Positions 33,779 through 43,800 of a DNA stretch of 64,000 bases are shown here, one piece after another. Position numbers and translations under genes: made by a program. The notes beneath the pieces were generated by a model that was given only the letters and a program-made list of their open reading frames with translations, was not told where the DNA came from and made no database searches. The stretch is from positions 1-64,000 of the forward strand of contig NZ_DAMBYD010000011.1 in NCBI RefSeq assembly GCF_032051575.1, read 5' to 3'. How positions within the stretch are numbered: position 1 is the stretch's first letter; each line of letters opens with the position of its first letter. The DNA is from Aminipila sp032051575 (lineage in GTDB: Bacteria > Bacillota > Clostridia > Peptostreptococcales > Anaerovoracaceae).

Positions 33779-34963
33779 CTATTTATCCTGAAGGCATGCA
33801 ATACCTGGAAGTACTTTTCCTTCAAGGAATTCAAGAGATGCGCCGCCCCCTGTTGAAATATGAGTCATTTGATCTGCCATACCAAACTGTTCTACTGCTG
33901 CAGCTGAATCTCCACCACCAATAACAGTTACACCGTTACACTCAGCGACAGCCTTTGCGATAGCCACGGTACCTTCTGCAAAATTAGGCATTTCAAATAC
34001 ACCAACAGGTCCATTCCAAACCACAGTTTTAGCATCCTTAATAGCTTCAGAAAAAAGAGCCTGTGTTTTAGGTCCGATATCAAGTCCCATCATATCAACT
34101 GGAATCTTATTCATATCACAATAACCTGCAATAGAATCGTTAGCAAACTCTTTGGCAACTTTTATATCTACAGGTAAAAGTAGTTTAACCCCGCTAGCCT
34201 CTGCTTTTTTCAAAAGATTTGCTGCAAGTTCAATATTATCTGCATCAAGAATTGAAGTCCCAATTTCATATCCCTGAGCCTTAAAGAAGGTATATGCCAT
34301 ACCTCCTCCTATAATAAGTGTATCCACCTTTTTTAACAGATTTTCAATAACTAAAATCTTATCTCCAACCTTAGCACCACCCATGATGGCAACAAAAGGT
34401 CTTTTAGGATTTTCTACAGCATTACCTAGAAACTGAACTTCCTTTTCAATTAAAAAACCTGAAACTGACGGAAGATAGTCTGCTACTCCAGCTGTTGAAG
34501 AATGCGCTCTATGGGCAGTGCCAAATGCATCATTAACAAAAATATCTGCTAGCCCAGCTAATTCTTTAGAGAATTCAACACCATTCTTAGTTTCTTCTTT
34601 TCTAAACCGAACATTTTCAAGAAGCATAACTTCACCAGCTTTTAATTGACCAGCCGCCTTCTTTACCTCTTCATTTACAACCTCTGGTGCACTTGCAAAT
34701 ATAATTTCTTTGCCTAAAAGCTGGCTGATTCTATCAGCAACAGGTTTCAAAGTATATTTCATATTTGCCTCGCCCTCAGGCCTCCCTAAATGAGACATAA
34801 GAATGACCTTCGCGTCATTTTCAATTAAATACTTAATTGTAGGCATAGCAGAAGTAATTCTAATATCATCTGTGATAGTACCATCTTTTAAAGGTACATT
34901 AAAATCACATCTCACAATTACCTTCTTGCCTGAAACGTCAATATCCCTTACGGTCTTTTTCAT
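33779..34963 (-). CDS. pgk: Phosphoglycerate kinase
   Basis: 394 residues. Makes ATP from 1,3-bisphosphoglycerate. The N-terminal domain has VIVRCDFNVPLKDG and SHLGRPEGE; the nucleotide domain has FVAIMGGAKVGDKI and VWNGPVGVFE; GGGDSAAAVEQ and STGGGASLEFLEG close the C-terminus. GGGGAG lies 9 nt before the ATG. Its leader is the edge of the 87-bp repeat array: the last hairpin ends a few bases before the ribosome binding site. Confidence 0.98.
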   Translation of the reverse strand: MKKTVRDIDVSGKKVIVRCDFNVPLKDGTITDDIRITSAMPTIKYLIENDAKVILMSHLGRPEGEANMKYTLKPVADRISQLLGKEIIFASAPEVVNEEVKKAAGQLKAGEVMLLENVRFRKEETKNGVEFSKELAGLADIFVNDAFGTAHRAHSSTAGVADYLPSVSGFLIEKEVQFLGNAVENPKRPFVAIMGGAKVGDKILVIENLLKKVDTLIIGGGMAYTFFKAQGYEIGTSILDADNIELAANLLKKAEASGVKLLLPVDIKVAKEFANDSIAGYCDMNKIPVDMMGLDIGPKTQALFSEAIKDAKTVVWNGPVGVFEMPNFAEGTVAIAKAVAECNGVTVIGGGDSAAAVEQFGMADQMTHISTGGGASLEFLEGKVLPGIACLQDK

Positions 34964-34980
34964 GTTCTAATCTCCCCATA

Positions 34981-35326
34981 GTATAATGACCTATCCCAAT
35001 TTGTGAAGCAAATTGTTGGAAGGTCAGATGCTAAANNNNNNNNNNNNNNNNNNNNNNNNNNNNNNNNNNNNNNNNNNNNNNNNNNNNNNNNNNNNNNNNN
35101 NNNNNNNNNNNNNNNNNNNNNNNNNNNNNNNNNNNTTAATTGCCGGATTTTTATCGTATAATGACCTATCCCAATTTGTGAAGCAAATTGTTGGAAGGTC
35201 AGATGCTAAAAAATCATATTTCTTAATTGCCGGATTTTTATCGTATAATGACCTATCCCAATTTGTGAAGCAAATTGCTGGAAGGTCAGATGCTAAAAAA
35301 TCATATTTCTTAATTTGCAGATTTGA
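34981..35326 (-). repeat. 87-bp tandem repeat array between gap and pgk (contains an assembly gap)
   Basis: Units begin at 34982, 35157 and 35244 (period 87 in the contiguous part) and are nearly identical; one T/C change is visible, plus a degenerate end beside gap. Read on the minus strand, each unit has ATTTTTTAGCATCTGACC, an imperfect hairpin (GACCT...CAATTTG CTTCA CAAATTG...AGGTC), then GGTCATTAT and an A/T-rich linker. The array fills the whole gap-pgk interval. The true copy number is hidden by the N run. A single diverged copy lies at 52311-52370. Confidence 0.95.
35036..35135. other. Assembly gap of 100 N
   Basis: Exactly 100 N, the conventional placeholder for a gap of unknown length. 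It falls inside the tandem array, so the array was probably too long or too uniform to assemble. Confidence 0.99.
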
Positions 35327-35328
35327 TA

Positions 35329-36345
35329 TTATGCTCTATCTACCTTATACATATGCTGAATCAACATAAGTATTTTGCTAGAATATCCATATTCATTATC
35401 ATAAAAAGCAATCAGCTTTACAAATTTGTCATTAAGCATAATACCTTCCCTAGCATCAAAAATGGAAGTATGAGCATCGCCTATAAAGTCACTGGATACA
35501 ACTTCATCATCAATGTACTCAATAACGCCCTTCATTTTTCCCTCTGAAGCTTCTTTAACCTTAGAACAGATTTCATCATAAGTTGCAGACTTCTTTAATT
35601 GCACATTTAGGTCAACTACAGAAACATCTGCTACAGGAACTCTGTAAGAAATACCCGTTAGCTTCCCAAGCACTGAAGGAATGACAAGACCAACTGCTTT
35701 AGCAGCTCCTGTTGATGAAGGAATAATGTTACCAAATGAAGATCTCCCAGTTCTCCAGTCCTTCATGGAACGAGCATCAACAACCTTCTGTTTAGCTGTA
35801 GCCGCATGAATTGTAGACATAAGTCCCTGCTCAATACCCCAGTTATCTTCAAGTACCTTTACTAGTGGTGCAAGGCAGTTAGTTGTACATGATGCATTAG
35901 ATACTACATGAATATCTTTATTGTAATTTTCATGATTAACACCCATTACATAAGTAGGAGTTTCCTTGTCTTTAGCTGGTGCTGATATAATAACTTTCTT
36001 TGCACCTGCCTTAATGTGCTTCATAGAAGTTTCTGTTGTAACATAAGCACCTGTAGCTTCTACTATGTACTCTGCTCCACATTCTGTCCAAGGAATATTC
36101 TCGGCATCACTTTCACTGTATACTGGGATTTTTTTGCCGTTTATAACAATTCCCTTTTCGTATACTTCCAGGCTCTTTGGAAATCTTCCAAAAATTGTAT
36201 CGTACTTAAGCATATAAACCATATACTCTAAATCTGCATTACGCACATTGATTCCACAGATTTCAATATCTTCAAAATCCATTGCTGCACGTATTACAAC
36301 ACGTCCGATACGACCGAACCCACTAATGCCAACTTTAATCGCCAT
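35329..36345 (-). CDS. gap: Glyceraldehyde-3-phosphate dehydrogenase (copy 1, glycolytic operon)
   Basis: 338 residues. Catalytic Cys153 in SNASCTTNCLAP, with HAATAKQKVVDARSMKDWR and YRVPVADVSVVDL, closer to the E. coli/eukaryote-like branch than to copy 2. After beta-2 of the NAD fold it reads GINVRNADL: the aspartate that normally fixes NAD+ is replaced (Val34), so cofactor choice may be relaxed toward NADP+. GAGGAG lies upstream. It is followed by pgk, tpiA and eno, and preceded by rpoN. No cggR repressor is present. Confidence 0.96.
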   Translation of the reverse strand: MAIKVGISGFGRIGRVVIRAAMDFEDIEICGINVRNADLEYMVYMLKYDTIFGRFPKSLEVYEKGIVINGKKIPVYSESDAENIPWTECGAEYIVEATGAYVTTETSMKHIKAGAKKVIISAPAKDKETPTYVMGVNHENYNKDIHVVSNASCTTNCLAPLVKVLEDNWGIEQGLMSTIHAATAKQKVVDARSMKDWRTGRSSFGNIIPSSTGAAKAVGLVIPSVLGKLTGISYRVPVADVSVVDLNVQLKKSATYDEICSKVKEASEGKMKGVIEYIDDEVVSSDFIGDAHTSIFDAREGIMLNDKFVKLIAFYDNEYGYSSKILMLIQHMYKVDRA

Positions 36346-36443
36346 TTTTTTCTCCTCCTAGCATTCTCTGCTCTTTACATTTTAAATTTCTCATATTTTG
36401 CTTAAATCATTAGCAATTATCTATTATTAACCATAATTAATAA

Positions 36444-37895
36444 TCAATATCTTTTTCGCTTTGAAGATGAAAGAATATTCAGCTCATCGCGATACTTTGC
36501 AACAGTACGTCTAGAAAGTTCTATACCTCTGTCACTTAAAAGCTTGACCATATCCTGATCACTGTAAGGGGCTTTAGGATTCTCTCCTGATACTATTTCC
36601 TTTATAAAAGTTTTTATGCTTTGAGAGGAAATGCCTTCTCCCTGTGTACCTGATACACCGCTTGTAAAGAAATATTTTATTTCATAAACTCCCCTAGGAC
36701 TTTGCATGTATTTTCCATTTATAGATCGGCTTACTGTAGACTCATGTATTCCTACTTCCTCTGCAATCTGCTTTAAGGTCAAAGTCTTTAAATATTTTGA
36801 TCCTTTATCAAAGAATTCCTGCTGATACTTTACCACAGCGCTTACCACATTAAATATCGTCTGTTTGCGCTGCTCGATGCTCTTAATAAGCCATATGGCA
36901 GAATTTAATCTTCCTGAAAGAAATTTCGTTAAATTAGGATCATTTTGAGATTCGCGCAGTACCTTTTCATAATATGAACTCACCATAAGCTTAGGCGTAC
37001 TGCTTTCGTTTATAGTAACAACATACTCACCATTCACCTTTTCTACAATGATGTCAGGTACAATATATCTGGTTGTTGACTGGGATGCAAACTGTCTCCC
37101 CGGTTTTGGTTCTAGACTTCTTATTAAATCACTTATTTCTTGTACTTCTTGTACTGTAATCCCCACTTCTTTAGCAATTGTAGCCAGCCTGTTAGCCGCA
37201 ATATCTTCAAGATAATCTTTTATGACACGTTCTACCATCTCATCTAGTTCGCCTCTATTTTCAAGCTGAATTAGTAAGCATTCTTTTAAATCCATGGCTG
37301 CAACCCCTGCGGGATCAAAACTGTGAATAGCGTCCAGTACAATGTTTACCTTTTCCTCAGATACATTTAACGCCCTTGCAATTTCTTCATTAGTAAGCGT
37401 CATATAGCCATTATCATCCAAAGATTCTATTATATACTTTCCAATGGTACGACAGCTTTGTTTTATCGGTGCAAACTGTAATTGAAACATCAAATGCTCT
37501 GGTAATGTTACATCTGATGTAACAAACTGCTCAAAAGAATATTCTTTATCATCCTTGGAATACTCTCCCTGCTTATAACTAATATCGTCGTATTCTCTTT
37601 CTTTTATATGTTCAGCCCATTCATTACTGCTAAGCTCATTACTGCCTAATGTTTCACTGTTCAATTCTCTAGTTTTTTCGCTTAAAGCTGTTACAGTCTC
37701 TGCCGTCTCATTGGCTTCACTTGGCTCAGAGTGACTGTTTCCTTGTTCAAGCACAGGATTAACTAGAAGCTGTTCTTCAACGTAGTTGTCCAGCTCCTGT
37801 GTATTAAACTGTAATATCTGAATAGCTTGAATCAACTCCGGTGTCATTACAAGTTTCTGTGTTTGTTCAATTGTTAAATCATATCCAAGTCTCAT
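36444..37895 (-). CDS. rpoN: RNA polymerase sigma-54 factor RpoN
   Basis: 483 residues. Region I is Gln/Leu-rich (QTQKLVMTPELIQAIQILQF) and contacts bEBP activators in the family. An acidic linker (about 55-125), the core-binding region, a helix-turn-helix (EVGIHESTVSRSINGKYM) and the RpoN box LSRRTVAKYRDEL near the C-terminus follow. It directs transcription from -24/-12 promoters; no enhancer-binding activator is encoded in this window. It lies 98 bp upstream of gap, in the position cggR often takes. Confidence 0.96.
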   Translation of the reverse strand: MRLGYDLTIEQTQKLVMTPELIQAIQILQFNTQELDNYVEEQLLVNPVLEQGNSHSEPSEANETAETVTALSEKTRELNSETLGSNELSSNEWAEHIKEREYDDISYKQGEYSKDDKEYSFEQFVTSDVTLPEHLMFQLQFAPIKQSCRTIGKYIIESLDDNGYMTLTNEEIARALNVSEEKVNIVLDAIHSFDPAGVAAMDLKECLLIQLENRGELDEMVERVIKDYLEDIAANRLATIAKEVGITVQEVQEISDLIRSLEPKPGRQFASQSTTRYIVPDIIVEKVNGEYVVTINESSTPKLMVSSYYEKVLRESQNDPNLTKFLSGRLNSAIWLIKSIEQRKQTIFNVVSAVVKYQQEFFDKGSKYLKTLTLKQIAEEVGIHESTVSRSINGKYMQSPRGVYEIKYFFTSGVSGTQGEGISSQSIKTFIKEIVSGENPKAPYSDQDMVKLLSDRGIELSRRTVAKYRDELNILSSSKRKRY

Positions 37896-37991
37896 ATCTT
37901 ACCTCAAATCACAATATAAGCAAACTTACTCAAAATAATTATACTACAAAATAGTAATATTTCCACCCCAAACTAATAATAATTAGAAAAA

Positions 37992-38462
37992 TTAGTCAAG
38001 CTCCGGGAACCCCAGCTGTCTTAATGCTTCGAAAAGTATTATATTTGCTGAATTGGATAAGTTCAATGACCTTAATCTAGTATCCTTACTCATTGGAATC
38101 CTTATAGCCTTTTCTTTATGCTGTGCAATAAATTCCCTTGGGAGGCCTGCTGTTTCTCTTCCAAATAAAATCATGTCTTCATCCTTAAACTGTACATCTG
38201 TATATCTGTGTCCACCCTTTGTAGTCGCTAAGTAAAGCTGTCTTTTTCCATATTTATCCATAAAAGCTTCGAGGCTTTGATGCACCTCTAACTGCACAAA
38301 AGGCCAATAATCCAGCCCCGCTCTTTTAACACTTTTATCATCTATAGAAAAACCTAACGGTTCTACTAAATGAAGTACACTTCCTGTCGCCGCACAAGTT
38401 CTTGCAATATTTCCTGTGTTTGGCGGTATCTCAGGTTCCACAAATACTATGTGAATTGCCAT
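37992..38462 (-). CDS. trmL: tRNA (cytidine(34)-2'-O)-methyltransferase TrmL
   Basis: 156 residues, minimal SPOUT methyltransferase. VFVEPEIPPNTGNIARTCAA at the N-terminus, then ILFGRETAGLP and IPMSKDTRLRSLNLSNSANI form the trefoil-knot SAM site. It methylates the wobble base of tRNA-Leu isoacceptors in E. coli. I chose the ATG at 38462 because GGAAGGTG lies upstream. Monocistronic. Confidence 0.95.
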   Translation of the reverse strand: MAIHIVFVEPEIPPNTGNIARTCAATGSVLHLVEPLGFSIDDKSVKRAGLDYWPFVQLEVHQSLEAFMDKYGKRQLYLATTKGGHRYTDVQFKDEDMILFGRETAGLPREFIAQHKEKAIRIPMSKDTRLRSLNLSNSANIILFEALRQLGFPELD

Positions 38463-38569
38463 ATTTTCACCTTCCATTCTAAAATCAACTTATATACGAA
38501 TATAGTTTAGCATATTTAATACAAAAAAACACTATTTACGCCTTTACTTTCTAAAAATCGAAAAAATTA

Positions 38570-38598
38570 AAGACAAACCCATTTAAATAGTATATAAT
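38570..38598 (+). promoter_or_regulatory. Probable promoter of hom
   Basis: TATAAT at 38593-38598 with a weak -35 AAGACA (38570-38575) 17 bp upstream. The start codon is about 55 bp downstream. Confidence 0.45.
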
Positions 38599-38653
38599 AT
38601 TTTCTACGATTTAAAACGGCGTTGCCGCACGAAACTATCTTGGAGGTATAAAA

Positions 38654-39628
38654 ATGAAAACAGTTAAAATAGGACTACTAGGTTTAGGTAACATTGGAAC
38701 TGGCACTTATAAAACCCTTGAAATGAATAAAGTGCAAATTACTAAGGCAACCGGTCTTAATCTTGAAATCAGTAAAATTCTAGAAAGAGATACCACTCGA
38801 GAAAGAGATATCACTGTTTGCCAAGAGCAATTTACACAAGATCCAGATGAAATTTTTAAGAATCCTGATATAGACATCGTTATCGAACTCTTAGGCGGCA
38901 TTGAGCCCGCTACTACTTTTATGCTTGACGCGATGAAAAATAAGAAAAGTGTAGTAACCGCCAACAAAGCGGCTGTAGCTGCGAATTTTCAGGAACTAAC
39001 AGATGTAGCTAAAGCAAATGGTGTAGAATTTAGATATGAGGCTAGTGTAGGAGGAGGAATCCCCATTATAAATGCTCTTACCACGGTTCTTCAGGCTAAT
39101 GATTTTGTTGAAGTTCAGGGGATTGTAAATGGCACAACGAACTACATTCTCACACAGATGACTGAGTTTGGTTTAAAATACGATGATGTACTTAAGAAGG
39201 CTCAAGAGCTGGGATTTGCAGAAGCTGATCCAACTGCAGACGTAGAAGGTATCGACGTTGCAAATAAGCTATCCATTCTTATATCAATAATGTTTAATAC
39301 CTATGTGGCTCCAAAAGATATCCCAACAAAAGGAATCAGCAGCATTACACAAAACGATATTGAAGCCGCAAAGGCTGAAAACAGCAAAATAAAACTTATC
39401 GCTTATGCTCATAAAGAAGGGGATAAAATAGACTATAGCGTAAAACCTATGTTACTAAATAACTCCCACCCTCTTGCATCTGTAAGTAACGAATTTAATG
39501 CTGTATATGTAACTGGGAATGCAGTTGGCGAGTTAATGTTCTATGGCAAAGGTGCTGGTCCTCTCCCAACAGGAAGTGCTGTTATGGGTGATGTACTTGA
39601 AATTGCAAAAAAATTATATAATAAATAA
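38654..39628 (+). CDS. hom: Homoserine dehydrogenase lacking the ACT domain
   Basis: 324 residues. NAD(P)-dependent reduction of aspartate semialdehyde to homoserine, for threonine and methionine. The Rossmann start is IGLLGLGNIGTGTYK. The catalytic and substrate regions are VTANKAAVA, YEASVGGGIPII, VNGTTNYILTQM and GFAEADPTADVEGIDVANKL. It ends GPLPTGSAVMGDVLE, so the C-terminal ACT domain (about 100 residues in the common bacterial form) is missing; threonine feedback by that domain is not possible. GGAGG lies upstream. Confidence 0.95.
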   Translation: MKTVKIGLLGLGNIGTGTYKTLEMNKVQITKATGLNLEISKILERDTTRERDITVCQEQFTQDPDEIFKNPDIDIVIELLGGIEPATTFMLDAMKNKKSVVTANKAAVAANFQELTDVAKANGVEFRYEASVGGGIPIINALTTVLQANDFVEVQGIVNGTTNYILTQMTEFGLKYDDVLKKAQELGFAEADPTADVEGIDVANKLSILISIMFNTYVAPKDIPTKGISSITQNDIEAAKAENSKIKLIAYAHKEGDKIDYSVKPMLLNNSHPLASVSNEFNAVYVTGNAVGELMFYGKGAGPLPTGSAVMGDVLEIAKKLYNK

Positions 39629-39643
39629 TAGAGGTGAAAACAA

Positions 39644-40144
39644 ATGAGTTTATATGAACAGTGGCAAAATTTGATTGATAATCAGACAGATGAAACATTC
39701 ACTGATTTTTGGGAAAAATATAGTTCTACAGAAACAAAGATTTATACAGATATCTTAGATAATCATAAAAAAGTTCCTGCAGGAACTTTTCAAGAACTTG
39801 TAGATAAATATGAGGCAGATCCCGTTATATTTATGGGATTTCTCGATGGTATTAATACAAGTTTAAAGAATGAAATGAAAATTGAAGAATATGATGAAAA
39901 TACTGAAATTAAGCTAAACATCGATTTTGAAAAGCTTTTCTTCAATATGCTTGGTGCTGAGGCTGACTATCTATATTCAATTCCGGCCTGGGACAAAGTT
40001 CTTCCTTTAGAAAAGAGAGAAGAAATCATAAAAGAATTCAAAAAATCAAAAACTGTAGTAAAAGAAAAAGAACCTGGTAGAAATGATCCTTGCCCTTGCG
40101 GAAGCGGCAAAAAATATAAAAAGTGCTGTGGTGCAAATAAATAA
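39644..40144 (+). CDS. SEC-C motif-containing protein
   Basis: 166 residues. The first 140 residues are acidic, helical and unrecognised. The C-terminus is a SEC-C zinc motif, PGRNDPCPCGSGKKYKKCC, as in the SecA tail. Such proteins are often linked to ribosome or SecB-like partners, but no role is fixed. GAGG lies upstream; it follows hom after 15 bp and shares its terminator. Confidence 0.85.
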   Translation: MSLYEQWQNLIDNQTDETFTDFWEKYSSTETKIYTDILDNHKKVPAGTFQELVDKYEADPVIFMGFLDGINTSLKNEMKIEEYDENTEIKLNIDFEKLFFNMLGAEADYLYSIPAWDKVLPLEKREEIIKEFKKSKTVVKEKEPGRNDPCPCGSGKKYKKCCGANK

Positions 40145-40153
40145 TAAATATGC

Positions 40154-40186
40154 AAAAAGCAGTTGGTTTTTCCAACTGCTTTTATT
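40154..40186 (+). terminator. Terminator after the SEC-C gene
   Basis: 12-bp stem AAAAGCAGTTGG (40155-40166) / CCAACTGCTTTT (40172-40183). T-rich on both sides, so it may also stop the convergent tetR transcript. Confidence 0.85.
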
Positions 40187-40226
40187 GTACTGGCATAATG
40201 CAAATGTCATATCCTTCATACTAATT

Positions 40227-40841
40227 TCAGGCTTGGATTCCCTTTAATATAAGCTCTATAAGTTCCTGAATTTCAAGATTATTCACATTAAGCGGTAATA
40301 TTATGTCAGGCAATGTGCTAAATCCATATTTGATATTCAAATATCCTCCTACCGTTCCCATTATGGATATAGCAGCAATCTCGGTATTGATTTTTCTGAA
40401 TTCACCTTTATCCATGCCTTGAACTAAAATATGATAAACAAATCTATATTTATCATTCCAAAGGTCGCTCATTTTTTTCATAAAACCAACTGACAACCCA
40501 TCACTAGTATCCAAAATCATCATGGATAACTTCATCATTCGTGTCCCATTTTCCTCAGTGTACTTTGATTCAAGCTTTATTAATTTCATCAATTTCTCAG
40601 TCTGAGTACCTTCTGATTGCACTATTTTTTCACACTCAGCCATATATTCTTCAATGCCAGTTGAAAAAATTTCTATCAACAAAGATTCTTTACTGTCAAA
40701 ATATTCATAAACAGTTCCCTTACCGATACCTGCTGTAGCAGCAATATCTGAAATTTTAGTCTGCTTATATCCATTTTCACTGAATAACAGGTAAGCAGCT
40801 TCTAATATTTTTTGCTTTTTGGTTTCTTTACAGCTATACAT
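40227..40841 (-). CDS. TetR family regulator of the RND efflux operon
   Basis: 204 residues. The N-terminal TetR helix-turn-helix is clear: ILEAAYLLFSENGYKQTKIS followed by AGIGKGTVYEYFDSKE. The C-terminal ligand domain is unassigned. The ATG overlaps the stop of the RND permease gene by 8 bp, so the regulator is the last gene of the operon it probably controls. A CCGACC-N4-GGTCGG palindrome at the operon promoter is the likely operator. Confidence 0.92.
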   Translation of the reverse strand: MYSCKETKKQKILEAAYLLFSENGYKQTKISDIAATAGIGKGTVYEYFDSKESLLIEIFSTGIEEYMAECEKIVQSEGTQTEKLMKLIKLESKYTEENGTRMMKLSMMILDTSDGLSVGFMKKMSDLWNDKYRFVYHILVQGMDKGEFRKINTEIAAISIMGTVGGYLNIKYGFSTLPDIILPLNVNNLEIQELIELILKGIQA

Positions 40842-43800
40842 TTTTTAAGTCCTCTTCATGCCACTTTGCTTCAAGTTTAGAGACCATTTCGTAATGAGCT
40901 TTACGTTTTTCCTCTTTTTTGAACTTTCTATCATCAAAGATAGAGTATAATACAGGAACAAAAATTAATGTAACTATGGTTGATGCTATTAGCCCGCCTA
41001 TTATGGATATTCCCATTGGCGCAAGAGTCTCTCCTCCTTCGCCTATGCCTATTGACATAGGAATCATCCCAATAATGGTTGTACCTGCACTCATGAGTAT
41101 TGGTCGCAGTCTCATCTTTCCAGCCTGTACAAGAGCCTCATTTCTACCCATAATTTGTTTGTTCTGATTAATAAATTCCACCAATAGGATAGCATTGTTT
41201 ACTACTATACCAACCAGCATGATTAAACCCAAAAATGATACCATGGATAAAGCCGTACCCGTTATAAATAGAGCTAAAAATGCTCCTGACATAGCAAATG
41301 GTATAGACATCATAACCATTATAGGCAATGTAACCGATTCAAATTGAGCAGCCAATATTAAGTATACCAAAGCAAGAGCAACAATTAAAGCTAAGCACAG
41401 ACTTCTAAAGGATTCCATCATCTGTTCCTGTTCCCCTCCACTTTCATAAAAATATCCATCAGGAAATTGGTAGTTATTTACAATCTTAATTACATCCTGA
41501 GATACTTTTCTTAAGTCATTCCCCTGTATGTCTACTGCAATAGTTATATATCTTTGCTGGTTCATCCTGTTTACACTGCTTGGTGAATTGCCAAATTCGA
41601 AATCTGCAATCTGGCCTACAGGAACCGACATGCCTGAAGCTCCTGTAATTACAATTTGCTTCATATTATCTACTGAATCACCATATTCATCCGGTAAGGA
41701 AAGATTAACCTCGATTTCTTCGCCATCAATTTTTAACTTAGTAGCCGTGGATCCTGAAAGAGCAGTGGATAATCCATTAGCAAGCTGTGATGCTGTAATT
41801 CCGTAATAAGCCGCAGTGCCCCTGTCTAAAACTACTTTTACCTCTGGATCTCCTTCTGAACTGTCTACTTCCGCCGAAACAACATTATCCACTGCTTCAA
41901 TCTGTTTGCAAAGTTTACTTCCAATTTTATCCAATTCATCCAATTCTTTTCCTTTTATATCAATAGACAAGTCAGAATTTGATTCATCTCCAAAAGACAT
42001 GGATGAAGATTCTTTTATTTCCAATTCAGCTCCCGTAAAATAAGCTAAATCCTTTTTGGCTTGTCTTACGACCTCCTTAGTACTTCGCTTTCTCTCCTGC
42101 TTATCAACTAAAGTAATACTTAGACTACAGCTGTCCCCGAAAGACATCATACTTGTTTGCCCTATATCCACTGTACAATGTTCCATTTCTGGAATAGTCA
42201 TAGCATAATTTTCAATTTTAGTCAGAATTTTATCTTTATCTTCAAGGGATGTACCATATGGTACATCTACATTTATAGTAAAGGTTCCCTCATCAGATTC
42301 CGGCATCAGCTCTGTACCTACAACTCCTACTAAAACTATTGAAACGATGAATATAGCTGTACAAATGGCAATAATACGCTTACGCATTTTTAATGCTTTT
42401 CGCATAAATTGTTCATAAGATTCCTTTAATTCCTCAATAAATTGTGTAAACTTCTGCAGATATCTAAACTTATATCGATGTTTGCCTAAACGTATATATT
42501 CGGTAGACAAACCTCTTGTTAATAATTTAGAGCAAAGCATCGGTACAACAGTAATAGCTACTGCCAAAGAAGCCATTAAAGCTATAATAATCGTAAAGCA
42601 GAAATCCTTAAACATCATACCTGTAATACCACCGCTAAGGGCTATTGGTAGAAATACAACTACTGTAGTAAGTGTAGATGAAACAATGGCAAGAAAGATT
42701 TCTTTACTTCCTTTTTCAGCAGCCTCTTCAGCACAGTTGGTTTCCTGCCTTATTCTGAATATATTTTCAAGCACTACTATAGAGTTATCTACCAGCATAC
42801 CTACTGCTATAGTAAGAGAGCATAAGGTTATCATATTTAATGTCATTCCACGTGCATTCATCAGTGCAAATGTAGCTAACAACGATATTGGTATAGATAA
42901 AGCGATTACTAAAGTGGAACGCATATTTTTAAGGAACAGGAATACCACGAGTACCGCAAGTAATCCTCCCATTATGGCTGATTGAGAAACAGATTTAATA
43001 GAGTTCTGGATAAAATCAGCCTGATTAAATCCTACCGTGAATGTTAAATCTGGGAACTTCTCCTGTAGCAGCTTCATCTCTTTTATTACTGCTTTAGAGG
43101 TTGATACTGTATTTGCGTCTGATTGTTTTGTGATAAATATACCTATTGCAGTTTTTCCATCAATCCTGCTGATAGATTCCTGGTCCTGATATGTATCAGA
43201 AATTGAAGCAATATCCCCTAACCTAACTATGCTTCTGTCACTTAATGTGATAGGCAAATTCTTAATATCATTAACAGACTTAAATTCGCCCATAGTTCTT
43301 ACTACGATTTCAGTATCACCTTTTGATACATCACCACTGGGCATATTTATATTTTCAGCTGCTAAAATTTGTGCAATCTGTGCTAAAGATAAGCCATATC
43401 CTGACAGTCTGTCCTGGTTTATTTTCACGGCAACTTCCTCGTCAACGCCACCCATTACAGTAACGGAAGCAACACCGGCAACTCTTTCCAGATAATTTAC
43501 CACATTATCTTCTATCTGGTTATTTAACTGACTTAACGGCATATCTCCCGACACATAAATCTGTGTGATAGGAATCGCACCCATATCCATTTTCATAACC
43601 ATAGGATCACCCACGTCATCAGGCAGATAACTTTGTACCATAGCTATTTTTTCACGCATATTTAAAGTTGCGAAGTTCATATCCGTATCCATTTGGAACT
43701 GTATCATCACTATTGATTGACCTGGCATACTCATGGACTTCATTTTATCCAATCCCTCAACAGAAGCCAGAGCCTTCTCCAATGGTTCAGTTACCATTTT

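Noticed and set aside
34981..35326. CRISPR array
   Set aside because: The whole 87-bp unit is conserved, with no variable spacers, and no cas genes are near.
35013..35369. An open plus-strand frame through the 87-bp array (29-residue repeat)
   Set aside because: 87 is divisible by 3, so an open unit stays open. The related copy at 52311-52370 differs in length by one base in the middle, which breaks the frame while keeping the hairpin. There is no start signal and the frame runs into gap.
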